Of a stretch of 64,000 bases of DNA, positions 36,952-47,570 are shown one piece after another. Positions within the stretch are counted from its first letter, which is position 1. Every line of letters starts with the position of its first letter. Location: positions 45,736,735-45,800,734 of the forward strand of contig NC_079503.1 of the NCBI RefSeq assembly GCF_030052815.1, given 5' to 3'. The DNA is from Hevea brasiliensis. Lineage: Eukaryota; Streptophyta; Magnoliopsida; Malpighiales; Euphorbiaceae. The position numbers and the translations under genes are program-made. The notes under the pieces are model-generated. The model saw only the letters and a list, made by a program, of their open reading frames with translations, was not told where the DNA came from and ran no database searches.

Positions 36952-37029
36952 TTTCACAAGGTGACATGTGGCACCATGAGATGGTGACACATGGCATCAT
37001 GGTTTGTCATTTGTCTTCCTATCATGCAA
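36952..37029 (+). repeat. Copia LTR, second segment, cut by E5
   Basis: Resumes with TTTCACAAGGTGACATGTGG and stops at ATCATGCAA, where E5 begins. The rest of this LTR is not in the window. Confidence 0.88.
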
Positions 37030-38569
37030 TATAACGCCCCTATTTGCATAGCCTGGTATATTTCACTATTCTGGTGACCAGTATCGGTCTAGACAATTAA
37101 GAGAATTAGAATCACGTCTAAGGCACCTAGTTAAACCCTAAACACAATTAATTAGTAATTGCCAAATAGTTAAGTATAAATAAGAAAAATAGAACACAAA
37201 AAGTTAAATGAGCAAGGAGTCACAGCGATGGGTGACCTTCTCGGGAATGACTGCAAGGTCAGTCTAAACTCAAATTTTGAATTGGAAAATATGATGCTGC
37301 GGTCCTTAGGACTATTGCAAAACATAGTGGAAAAGAGAAAATCACATAAAAGAATTGTTAAGCAGGTCAAATAATTATGTCATGGATACAGAATAAATAT
37401 TAAATTACTTACAAACCGGATCAAACCGACAAGGGGCAATCTGGTCAATTCACCCCTAGAGCTGACTCTTGACCTAACTCTCCAATAAAATTGGAGAAAA
37501 GAAAATTTTGGAATCAGGAATTAAATTAAAGAACTAATGGAAAAATAAATAAAAAAGAGAAAAAAAGGGAAAAAGTGTTATTGCATCACTTGGATGACAT
37601 CATGGATGATGTAAAAGTTTATTTAATTTTTTCCTACAAATTTGGGCTAAGTCAAATAGCTAATTAAATATAAAAATAACATAAAAAAAAAAAAGAAATC
37701 ACTCTCTTCTTCTTCCTAGATTGAACTTTATGTGTAGCTAGGGTTTTGAGCTTTTGAAAAATTGGAAAAAAAGTTGAGAATTGGTCAAATGATGTAGTTG
37801 ACCTTACTTGAGTTGAGAAATGGTCAATTGTGACCATTTGTGGTGTGTATGATTTGTTGGAAACAAGTTCCAATTCGGATAGGTTAGGGTCAATCTGCAG
37901 GTAGCTTGACCTAGGTCCCTTTCAAGGATCAAAACTAAAACTTTACCAAACCAATTAGTGTGAGGCTGATTGGGAATGAAACTAGACACAAAATGGCACA
38001 TTTTTCATTTAGGAATTATGCCTAAAAAGTGACCATAACTTAGTAAACAATTAGACCAAATCTATAATTGGGCACACTGACCTTTACAAAAATGACCAAA
38101 TAAACAGTAGTTACGTAAATGACCATAACTTGGTTTAGGAAGGTCCAAATAACCTGAATTTTATACCGATAGAAAGCTGAGACATAGCCCTACAACTTTC
38201 ATGAAGAAAACAAACCCAAATTTTGACCATAACCTATCTAAAAAACCACCTACAGTTAACCCACTAAAACTGCCAAAATCCAGGAAATGCCTAGAATTCT
38301 GGGTAACACCAAATCCGGCCAGCCATGTTCAAATGGCCATAACTAGGGCTACAAAACTCCAAATGAAGTGATTCAAAAAGCGAAATAAATCTAAGACAAT
38401 AAGGAACAACTTCTATGAAGAAAACTTAACCAAATTACCACAGAAACTTGACTATTAGAACAGTGCAATATAGGGCACCAAATCTAAAATTTTGGAATTT
38501 CACCGAAGAGACTTAAGATTTGTGAAAAACAACCAAAACTAACAAGTTAGGTAACCAAAATGTGGTACG
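37030..38569 (+). repeat. E5 Tekay-type gypsy LTR, 5' part
   Basis: Starts TATAACGCCCCTATTTGC, the same family as the E9 LTR (whose minus-strand start is TGTAACACCCCTAATTGC) with the terminal G mutated. It is collinear with E9 to about base 54218 of that LTR, but a few hundred bases shorter owing to a deletion near 37780. It is cut at GTACG by the E6 LTR. Confidence 0.85.
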
Positions 38570-41500
38570 TGTAACACCCCTATGTTCGGTAGTGCGTTTT
38601 ACTGTTTCGATGACCAGTGTCTGTCCGGACAGCTAGGATGCCTAGAACTACATTTAAATGTTAGTGAGGAGACATAAAATAATGAAATATAAGAAAGGAA
38701 AATATGAGAAAAAAAAATAATAACAATGAAATGAAACTAAGTTAAATGAGCTAGCATCGCAGCGATGGGTGACTGCCCGGGGAAGTTACGGCGTAGGCAA
38801 TAGCCGACCTCAAGACCGTGGGAAACCCTCATAATTAAGTTTTGAAACATAATTAAAGACTTATTGAAGTATAATTGATATTAGAAATGTCAAAGAAAAT
38901 TAAAGAATTAGTATAAAGAAAAACGAAAAATTCAAGAAATAGATAAAAATCAGTGTTATCGAAAAATCGGGAACGCAACCCGAAGAGGGGCATTTTGGTC
39001 ATTTGACACCTATAGTTGCCTTTTGACCTCAATGTCCATTAAAAATATGATATTACACTCTGAAAATTTCATGAAAAATAAAAATGAAGTACATTATATA
39101 AATAGTGGAAGAAATGAGGCAAATGTGCGAATTATGGAACTTTAAGTAATTAAATCATTAATTTATGGTTAGTGCTCCACTAACTCAGATTTTTGGACAC
39201 AAATATAAGCCAATTTGGGACAGAAATGTTTATCTTCAACCTTGGAAACAAACCAGCCGAGAGAAACACCATGGATATCCTCTATGGCCAAACCTCACTC
39301 CACCACCATGCACTCATGATTCAAGCCTCCTTTCCACTTGGTTTCTTCATTAAAGCTTGCACACACACCTTGGGCAGCATGTTGGAAGCAACAAGAAGAG
39401 GATTTGATAAAGTTTTGGTGAAGCTCAAAAAAGGTTAGTGCTTATTTTTCCTCCCTTGCTTTACTAAACCTTGTATTTAGGTTGAGATGAGTACTCTGGT
39501 GAAGAGAAATGAAAAAATAGTGAGATATGAATTTATCCATTTTCGGCAGCCATGAAGGTTTTTGGTATTTGAGTTTTTCTTATCTTTAATGGATGGGAAT
39601 TAAGGTTGATTAACTCAAATAAAAGTTGTAGTAGGTTAATGTCCAAGTATGTGCATGTTAGTGCTTGAATTAAGGGTTTGAAATGGGACCTTGATACTTT
39701 GGCAAACTGCTATGTTTGACATCCTATAATATCATGAATTTGTGTGTGTGAATATGAAGTTTATTAATGAAATATGATGATGTTGAATTCTAGGCAGTTT
39801 GTATAATTGCCATGGAAGTGTATGTGCAAAATAAGTGTTGATGTACTTTGAATTTGGGTGGATGTGAATGTTGGACTTTAATGGTGAATTGTGTGCATTG
39901 AGCACTTGAGTGTTCTGCCCACTATGCTTGCAAGAATTGTGTTTAGTATTTGTAGAAGTGCTATGAATAAATAATGAAGTCATGAGGAGGAGGAGGAATG
40001 TCAAATTGGAAGTGTAATTGTCTTGTGCAGGGTGTGTATGTTGGCAGCACCTAAATTAGGTCATTAGTACGAAACTGTGAACCCAACTAGTATAAGGCCA
40101 GTGGGGGGGTGAAACTAGACACCAAATAGGCCAACTTTCATGTAGAAATGTTGCTAAAATTCTTCCTAGAAACTGACCTTAAAAATGATCAAATCCGGAT
40201 TAGTAACTTGAAAGCTTGAAAATTGACCAATTGGGCAGCAGTTAGTGTTTTGCCCATAACTCACTCAAAATAGGTCCAATTGACCTGAAATTTTTACCAT
40301 GGATAGCTTAGACATAGAGCTACAATTTTTATATTCACTGCTTTATTATAAAATTTATTTGGAGAAATGGGTTATGAATAATTTTTTATTGTTTTGGCTT
40401 TGGGAATTTTATTTGGAAATTGTTGTGTTGCCTACTTTGCAAATGGAAATTTTGAGACAAATTGTGTTTAGTGGTATCGGAGCAAAGTAGGGACGGTGAT
40501 ACGTAATGCCTATGATTCTTGGGAACTCTCACGCATGAACCCAAGAGCATGCAGGGACGGCGATACATAGCGCCTGCACGTGCTCTGATAGGTACACTAT
40601 ATTCCTCCTCTATTTATGGGGTAAGTATGACTATATTCCTCTCTCTTTGACTTGCCAGTCTGATGTGAGTATGGATGAGTTCTCATTAGCTAACTAGCCA
40701 CATCCTCATTGATTTCGATTAGTGGGGTGAGTATGCCTTGTCGTGGTGTATAACACGGCATGTTCAGAAAAGTTCGTGTCATGACCTAAGTTGTGTTATT
40801 GATTGGCAACACTGTGTTATTTAATTATTTGATCAAATTTGTGTTATATGAGCTTTGAAAATTGGACAAGAAATTATGAATTATTTGTTTTATAAACTGT
40901 CAATAAATGTTTTATATACCACATTTTAAATTGTTATTGTACACCACTGAGTAAATTTTACTCAGCGACAGCTTCATTGCTGTCGCAGGTAGACAGACAG
41001 ATAAAACAGCAGAGTAGGCTGCTTGTGCTATGCTTTTAGGATTTTGCTAGGCATATTAAGTATACCACTTCCTTGTAATTATTATTGTAATGTATGTGTA
41101 TTGTATGTATATATTGCACTTGGTCTTGAGCAGTTGTAAACTAAGGTTATAAATTATTTTGGCCTGTAAAAATGTTCTACTATAATTTTCTTATCTTAGC
41201 TTTGAAATACTTAGTTATTTTGCATTCTATTTTTGAAACTACTGAAAGTGATGTTGAATTGAGTTTGACTTATGTTTGAGAAAATTGATTTGTGTTGAGC
41301 CATACTGGAGTTTGGGACTGAAATAAATGTATTGAAAGTGTTTTCTACAGGTTTTTGAAGAACTGTTTTGCTCCAAATACAGACGGCACTCTACCAAAAT
41401 TTTTATAAAATTTGTGGCTATTTCAGACTTAATATGTGATTTAACTTTGATAAAAAAAATTTTAACACATGTCAAAAGTGCTCACCACTGTAAAAAGAAA

Positions 41501-41620
41501 TAAGAAAAGGTTTAAAATCCCTTGTAGTGTATTTAATGGGTTATCAGTAGATGAAGTTTAGTAATTCATTAGGTATACTACGGGATCATGTTACATCTTA
41601 TGGAGGCATAGGGTGTGACA
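38570..41620 (+). repeat. E6 Ty3/gypsy 5' LTR
   Basis: 3051 bp, TGTAACACCCCTATG to GTGTGACA. It is the same family as E8 but lacks about 620 bp after 40329 that E8 retains (51665-52290). A TATA box lies at 39095-39105 and a GGTTAGTG donor-like site at 39433-39440. Two copies of a GGGACGGCGATAC...GCCTGC hairpin motif lie at about 40490-40597. The primer site follows. Confidence 0.92.
39095..39105 (+). promoter_or_regulatory. E6 LTR TATA box
   Basis: TATATAAATAG, conserved at 50437-50447 in the E8 LTR and degenerate in the E1 family. Confidence 0.7.
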
Positions 41621-41627
41621 TGTTTAT

Positions 41628-41639
41628 TGGTATCAGAGC
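41628..41639 (+). promoter_or_regulatory. E6 primer-binding site, tRNA-iMet
   Basis: TGGTATCAGAGC, 7 bp after the LTR end, is the standard plant initiator-Met primer complement. Confidence 0.92.
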
Positions 41640-41807
41640 AATGGTTTTAAAGTAAATTTTGAACTGTGAATTTGAAATATTTTTATCAGTAAATACAACT
41701 GCTCAAATGTTTGATACATACAGTACATTACATCATAAATATGATCTAATGGAGAGAAATCTCCTTGTGTTGGTTGTATAAGAAATAGAAAATCCTATGA
41801 AAAGATA

Positions 41808-42030
41808 TGGAAGAGAAGAATAAGACAATAGAACAATCTATGATGGCGAAAGTACAAGGTGAGGCCCCAGCCCCTCAGAGAGTCAAAAGTCTGACTTTAT
41901 CAACCCCACCTGTACAAATTACTGCATAAATGGCCCAGCAAATGGCCATTTTCTTTTAACAAATGGCTGATAATTTGTCAGCCCAAGCCCAAGTACAAAC
42001 CCAACCCCACAAGGGCAATGTGAAATAGAG
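41808..42030 (+). pseudogene. gag: E6 gag N-terminal remnant
   Basis: An ATG at 41808 opens MEEKNKTIEQSMMAK, then VQGEAPAPQ, matching the start of the E9 gag. In-frame stops follow at about 41928 and 41958, with MAQQMAIFF and QMADNL between and after them. The retrotransposon gag domain and zinc knuckle that should follow are not recognisable. The product would have been the capsid precursor. Confidence 0.75.
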
Positions 42031-43190
42031 AAGAGGGAGAAATCTATGAGTCAGAGCTCGAATAGTCATCTGGAAAATAAAAGCGAGACATAAAAGAACA
42101 ATTTCCTTTTAGGAAATGGGGCCCAACAGTGGCCACAAACTGTCTAAAGTGATATGCAAAGTTAAAATCTCGAAATTGAACCTAAAGAAAGGTTCTTGAA
42201 AAACATTATTGGCTTATCCCTATTAAGTCACTATATACTAAATTACTTGAAATAGGTATGTGGGACCCACTTTCCCACTGTACATTGACATGGAAACTTC
42301 ATTATCACTACATGCTAAATCACATGAAATAGTGATGTGGGACCCACATTTTCCACAATACATGGACATGAAGATTTTGTTAGACAATTGATAATGCTTA
42401 ATTGCTCAAAGTAAACCTAGGCTTATGTATATTGTATGGATCGATTGGTATACCAATTAGGGATTACAGTTAGTAGTACTGCCTATATGGAAAGTCATGG
42501 ATTGACAATATATGGTTGATATGATTTTAAAAGACAATGAATATCGGTATCAGGGGGCTTGCAGGGATGGCAATACATAACGCCTGCAAAGTGCTCTAAT
42601 AAGTACCACCCAAGGGCTTGCAGGGATGGCGATATGTAACGCCTGCAGGTGCTTTGATAGGTACACTTAATTGCCACTAAAGACAGAGAAAGGGCTTGCG
42701 GGGACAGCGATACTTAACGCCTGCAAGTGCTTTGATAGGTTACTTGAGCATAAATATAAGTAATGAGTTTTAAATTTAAATAATTACTTGAAGAGACCAC
42801 CGATATGACTTTAAAAGACAGAGAAGGAAATAAGTGTACAGATAAGATGTTAGAAAACCTAGTCCATGAGGTTATAACGTAGTGACTATGTAATGTTCTC
42901 GATGTTTGTATTGTAAGCTGTAGATTGCAGTACCGACATGGGATTATTGTATAGAGCTATGTGCTTCCTCGTGGTACAATAAACTAAGAATATTTGTAAG
43001 TAATCTATAATTTGATACAGTTATGCCCGAATAGAGTACTATTACGGGAAATAAATGTGAAAATTCTAGTAAAAAATTTAAAACTTTAGAACTAGCCTAT
43101 CGAACGACTACATTTGTAAGGTAACTAGAATCAGTGACTCGATTCCATTAATGTGAACTACCTGTACCACAATAATTGCTATAAGCTTAG
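42031..43190 (+). other. E6 internal non-coding region with tandem repeats
   Basis: No protein motif is recognisable where gag, protease and RT should be. It contains a ~76-bp duplication (about 42227-42300 and 42301-42378, both with TGTGGGACCCAC) and three ~50-bp hairpin units at 42555-42741. The region has probably been rebuilt by deletion and repeat expansion. Confidence 0.6.
42555..42741 (+). repeat. ~50-bp hairpin repeat x 3, related to LTR motif
   Basis: Units at 42555-42606, 42614-42664 and 42692-42741 share GGGCTTGCAGGGATGGCGATA, then TAACGCCTGCAAGTGCT. CTTGCA pairs with TGCAAG and GGCG with CGCC. Related copies lie in the E6 LTR (40541-40597) and E8 LTR (52506-52560). Confidence 0.85.
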
Positions 43191-43485
43191 AGATATCAGT
43201 ACAACTTATCATCCTCAGGCGGATGGACAATTGAAATGAGTAATTCAGGCAAATTCTGAAACTCCTTGAGTTCCTGTAAAAAATGAAATGAAATGATAAT
43301 AATAACTTGTAATATGTGATAAGCCCTCGAGAATATACTGAGAACTTGTGTCATTGAATCCGAGGAGAGATGGGACAGATACCTCCCACTAACAGAATTT
43401 TTGTACAATAATAAGTGTCAAGCTAGCATACAAACGGCACCCTATGAAACACTGTAAGGGAAAAAGTGCAGAACACCAGTTCGTT
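43190..43485 (+). pseudogene. pol: E6 integrase fragment
   Basis: It contains an ISTTYHPQADGQL-like integrase core end. After a frame change it carries RWDRYLPLTEFLYNNKCQASIQ and APYETL followed by a stop, corresponding to the post-catalytic integrase segment of E9. It lies before, not after, the RNase H fragment, which is the reverse of the normal gypsy order. Confidence 0.8.
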
Positions 43486-43487
43486 GA

Positions 43488-43732
43488 ATAGAGTTGGGTA
43501 AAGAATACACAGTTTATAGTGATGCTTTTCACAATGGGTTAGGCTATGTACTGATGCAAGATCGGAATATCATTGCTCATGCATCACACCAGCTGAAACC
43601 GCATGAGAGGAACTACCCAACGTATGATTTGGAGCTTGCAACTATTGTTTTTGATCTGAAGATCTGGAGACACTATTTGTATGGGGAGAAATGCTACATT
43701 TACACAGATCACAAGAGCTTGAAGTACTTGGG
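43488..43732 (+). pseudogene. pol: E6 RNase H fragment, cut by copia E7
   Basis: An open stretch with [42 protein letters not shown] and [13 protein letters not shown], closely matching the E9 RNase H. RNase H removes RNA from RNA-DNA hybrids during cDNA synthesis. The reading ends in codon Gly of KYLG, where the E7 LTR begins, with TTGGG (43728-43732) as the expected target-duplication copy. Confidence 0.88.
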
Positions 43733-45787
43733 TGTTAGTAGTATGCCCTAAAGCATATCATTTAGTATGTATCTTGTACATATTTTTATCAATAAAAGGC
43801 ATTTCCACTTTTCCATTTACATAATATATTTATGTGTAATAGAAAAGGTCCATTGATATTTTGTTAGAAATTCTATTCTTAAGTTGTTAAGAATATGAGT
43901 GACAGTATTTCTAGTACAAAGTATCATAAATAGGTTCATAATCGAGGATACTTTATAATAAGGACATGACTTATCCAGAAAGATTGTATTCATGTTTGTT
44001 CTCAAGTTATTTATATGTGATATAAATAAGATGGAATGGTGAGTCTCATGCCATATAACAAACATGATAGGCACTTATACATGATAAGTAGGCCGAACCA
44101 GTGACACTTATGACAAGCACATGGAGTTTACTCTTGTCAATGCATTGTCATAAATCATATTAGTGTATATAATCTTTAGACCTGAGATAGTACAGTTATC
44201 TTGTATATAGGTGGTCTGAGTTTGATACTGCTTTCATACTTGTACTGTGTATGGGTATGTGGGCATGTGTTGGCTCCTACTAGTTATATATGGAGGTAGG
44301 TGTTGATCAAGATGGAATTTGTTCCTCTAAGTAAATAGAGATAAAATCCTATGTTCATTTAATTATTCTTGATGTTTCAAGTTCCTGGCCAAGACAGATA
44401 GATTTATTCAGAAAGAGTTTCTGATGAGAAAATCTTTTAATCAAGAACTGGAATTAAAAAAGAACATAATATTCATAGCATATGGAGTTTGACATAAACC
44501 ATGACTCCAACTTGAGTTGGGATTTTGTAACAGAGAGATTATAAGTTCATTTAAGGTAAACCTTATTACTGATTGGGTGACCATAGTATACTATGCTAGG
44601 TGTTAACCGTAGTCTATGAGGTGCATAAAATGATTTAGAGAAATCATTTATGGTAAGAAAGAGTTCTGATGATATTAAGAGTTGATATCATGTCTCATTG
44701 CCAATTAGTGATGAGACTAGTAAGTCACACAGATACACAAGTTATCACCTAATTAAATATGATTTAATTAATTAATTAAAGAGTTTAATTGATTAATTAA
44801 ATAGGTTTGGTCTGCAATTAGATTGCAAAGTCCCTAGCATGACTTGAAACCACATCTAGGTTATTGGATGCACAGTATAAGTTAAATTTATATTTTAAGT
44901 GTTTAAATATGAATTTAATTAATGAGAAATTAATTAATAAAGATTAATTAATTCATTTATATTTGATATAAATTGATTAGAAGAAGAGAAATAATTATTT
45001 TGGATTGAGAACTCAAAATTAAGACACATGGGCATTTTGGTCATTTCATAGGGTGACATGTGGCACATGAGATGGTGACTCATGGCATTATACATAAGCT
45101 TTCCAAATGTCTTTTAATCATGTAAAATAATTAAAATTAAGATTAAATACAGGTTTGACACTTGACACAATGTGATTGAGTCAATTAAACCTAGAACCAA
45201 TCAGAAAGTGACATGTGGCAAGGGATGAAGAGAAAAAAAAATACAACCAGTGGCTATTTCTCTTTGGTGCTGCCACCCAAGAGGTTCTCCCTCTCTTTTT
45301 CTTCATCTCTCATCTATTCCAAGAGATTAGCAAACAATCTCTTGAATTAAAAATACTAGAAATTATTTCTAGTGTACTGTTTACATCTTTAATCTCTTAA
45401 AAGGCAAAACATGATTTTCTAATTAATAGAAAAAGCTTTAGAAGCTGTTCAAGAGCTGCCATAGGTGTTCTTGGTGTGGACAAGCTAGAGAGACAACATC
45501 TGGTGTCCTGAAGACGCATCTAAAAAACACAAATACAGTGCAGTGCATCAAGAGGTTAGTGTGTTTGTTCTTGACCTAATCTAGGGTTCTAAAATTAATC
45601 TGATTAATTTTAAAATCTTAAATGGCAAATACAGATCCAAAAACATATTAAAAGTGTTTTAATATATTGTTTATCATTGAAATCAAATAGATAAAAAAAA
45701 TAAATTTTGCATGATGCATGTGACCCTAGGTGAAAATTTTTGAATTCAATGGTATAAACTTGTATTTTTCACGCTTCCGCTTCTTCA
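43733..45787 (+). repeat. E7 Ty1/copia 5' LTR, complete
   Basis: 2055 bp, TGTTAGTAGTATGCCC to CTTCTTCA, the reference copia LTR of the window. Antisense frame copy 4 lies at 43817-44074. Compared with 28321-28370 and 11030-11070, about 33 bp including the TATA box are missing at 45224. The donor-like GAGGTTAGTG near the end is conserved in all copies. Confidence 0.93.
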
Positions 45788-45789
45788 AT

Positions 45790-45802
45790 TGGTATCAGAG
45801 CC
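45790..45802 (+). promoter_or_regulatory. E7 primer-binding site, tRNA-iMet
   Basis: TGGTATCAGAGCC, two bases after the LTR end. Confidence 0.93.
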
Positions 45803-46055
45803 ACTATATTTGCCATTTAGATTGTTCATTATATGATTTAATTGTATGTTTTGATCATGAGATGATTTATCCATTGTCGGTTGCAATGGATGTGTGGCGG
45901 CATGCTTGAAGAACACCATCTTTGGTGCGCCAATTTTGGCTTCCATGGGTGGCTTAAGGTTTGGCTTTTTAATTTGCAATTGTTGTGTGATCTAAAAGAT
46001 CATCCTATGTCTAATTAAATTGTTTAATTATAATTTTAATCACACAATTAAATTT

Positions 46056-46398
46056 TGATTCAAATAAGAATTTTAAAATTGTTTGATTGTGATTCAAATA
46101 TGAATTTTAAAAGTTGTTTGAATGTGATTCAAATCTGAATTTTTAAAGTTGTTTGAATCATATTTAAATCTGATTTTTTAAAGTTGTTTGAATAATATTC
46201 AGATATGAATTTTTTAAAAATTGTTTGAATGTGATTCAAATCTGATTTTTTAAAAATTGTTTGAAAGTGATTCAAATTTGAATTTTTAAGGTTGTTTGAA
46301 TGTGATTCAAATATGAATTTTTAAATTTGTTTGAATGATATTTAAATATGAATTTTTAAATTTATTTGAATCATATTCAAATCTGGATTTTTAAGTTG
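46056..46398 (+). repeat. Palindromic minisatellite in copia leader, ~10 units
   Basis: Units of 36-38 bp of the form TTGTTTGAATGTGATTCAAATC followed by TGAATTTTTAAA. Most contain a 7-bp inverted repeat, TTTGAAT / ATTCAAA, around a 3-nt spacer. The array is conserved, with similar copy number, in the inverted leader at 11800-12140. Confidence 0.88.
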
Positions 46399-47163
46399 AA
46401 TATGAGATATTCAATTTAATTTAAGTATGTAAGTTCTATTTAATTGTTAAATAGTGATATGCATGATGGATGATCATGGACTATAAAAGACCAATGTGAT
46501 TGGAGTTATTTCTTCTATCTTTCTTTGGGATTGTAAATTAATTAATTTATTTTAATTTATTTTGGGTATGTATTATTAAGTTTGTAATAATTTTTGGGTT
46601 GTAATTTCATTTATTTAAGTTCTTATAAATTCGCCTTGGTATGCCATGGATTACTATGTAATATTGGATTGCAAGAAGTTCAAGGAGGTCAAGAGCATTG
46701 GTGGGACCAGTGGGAGGAATTCAAGATCAAGTGTTGATTATGTACTCCTTCAGCATCTCTTGTAAAATGAACGAATGAAATTCACCTAGGAATGCCCTGA
46801 TTCAATTCTTGGTGGCTCAGAATTGAATCCCTTAGAAAGTCCATGATCATACCATATTTACTGCTTATCCATGAATGCATGAGATATATGGGAATGTATG
46901 CACTATGTGATATATGCATGCTAAATGGATAATGTGCAAAGTGAGATCTTAATAATAATTAGAATGACTATAAAATCTTTCAAACAAATGATTAAGTTAG
47001 AAATGCTATAATTAAGGTAATTATAACATGGGCCCTCCATTTGGGCAATTATTTTAAGAAATTTTAAATAGTTGCATAAGATGCAATTAATTTAAGAGAT
47101 TTTCTTAAGAATAATTATTAAGTATGAGATGTTGTAAATATGTAAATGGTTTGGTGGCCAATA

Positions 47164-47226
47164 TTGGATGTACCTGAGGATATTAAAATTATTTGCATAA
47201 TTACTGGCTCAATGGGATTAACTTAA
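47164..47226 (+). other. Upstream frame 1 (TTG start), LDVPE peptide
   Basis: A 20-codon frame starting at TTG where the two later copies have ATG. It begins LDVPEDIK and ends at TAA. Initiation is doubtful without ATG, but the DNA motif TGGATGTACCTGAG is shared. Confidence 0.3.
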
Positions 47227-47247
47227 CTAATGCAAGATAACTCAACA

Positions 47248-47283
47248 ATGGATGTACCTGAGATTTTGAGCATTAGGGGATAG
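47248..47283 (+). other. Upstream ORF 2, MDVPEILSIRG
   Basis: ATG to TAG, 11 codons, starting MDVPE. The same start recurs at 47357. Confidence 0.4.
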
Positions 47284-47356
47284 GTAAAGGATTGAACCTC
47301 ACATGAGATGTGATAGGCAAGGAGTTGCTCACTTATAGTTTATTGTAATTCTAATA

Positions 47357-47383
47357 ATGGATGTACCTGAGGATGATCAATAA
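47357..47383 (+). other. Upstream ORF 3, MDVPEDDQ
   Basis: ATG to TAA, 8 codons, starting MDVPE. It lies 188 bp upstream of the gag ATG. Confidence 0.4.
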
Positions 47384-47570
47384 AATTATAAGAATTCAAT
47401 CACCCACTAGAAATCCATCCAACTAGGATTTCCGTTTTTTACTTTGGAAGTGTAGGATTCGCTAAGTTAGTGGGAGGACCAATTTGATTAAAAGACCATA
47501 ATCATTTTGGTTAATTACATGATACATTTACTAATTAATCTGGTTATTTTCTGCAGTTAATTTTCTGATA

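Larger units (their letters stand above)
45803..47570 (+). other. E7 long 5' leader between primer site and gag
   Basis: About 1.77 kb of AT-rich untranslated sequence. It contains the palindromic minisatellite (46056-46398) and three copies of TGGATGTACCTGAG that open short upstream reading frames (47164-47383). No other gene is visible. Confidence 0.75.

Noticed and set aside
39193..39438. 70-81 codon open frames in E6 and E8 LTRs (39193-39438, 50568-50780)
   Set aside because: Sense-strand frames in the LTR leader of the same family. Ends differ between copies and overlapping frames are equally open, so chance is more likely.
46056..46398. Possible CRISPR-like array because of regular repeats
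   Set aside because: Units are degenerate and contiguous without unique spacers, the DNA is a plant nuclear retrotransposon leader, and no cas genes occur.
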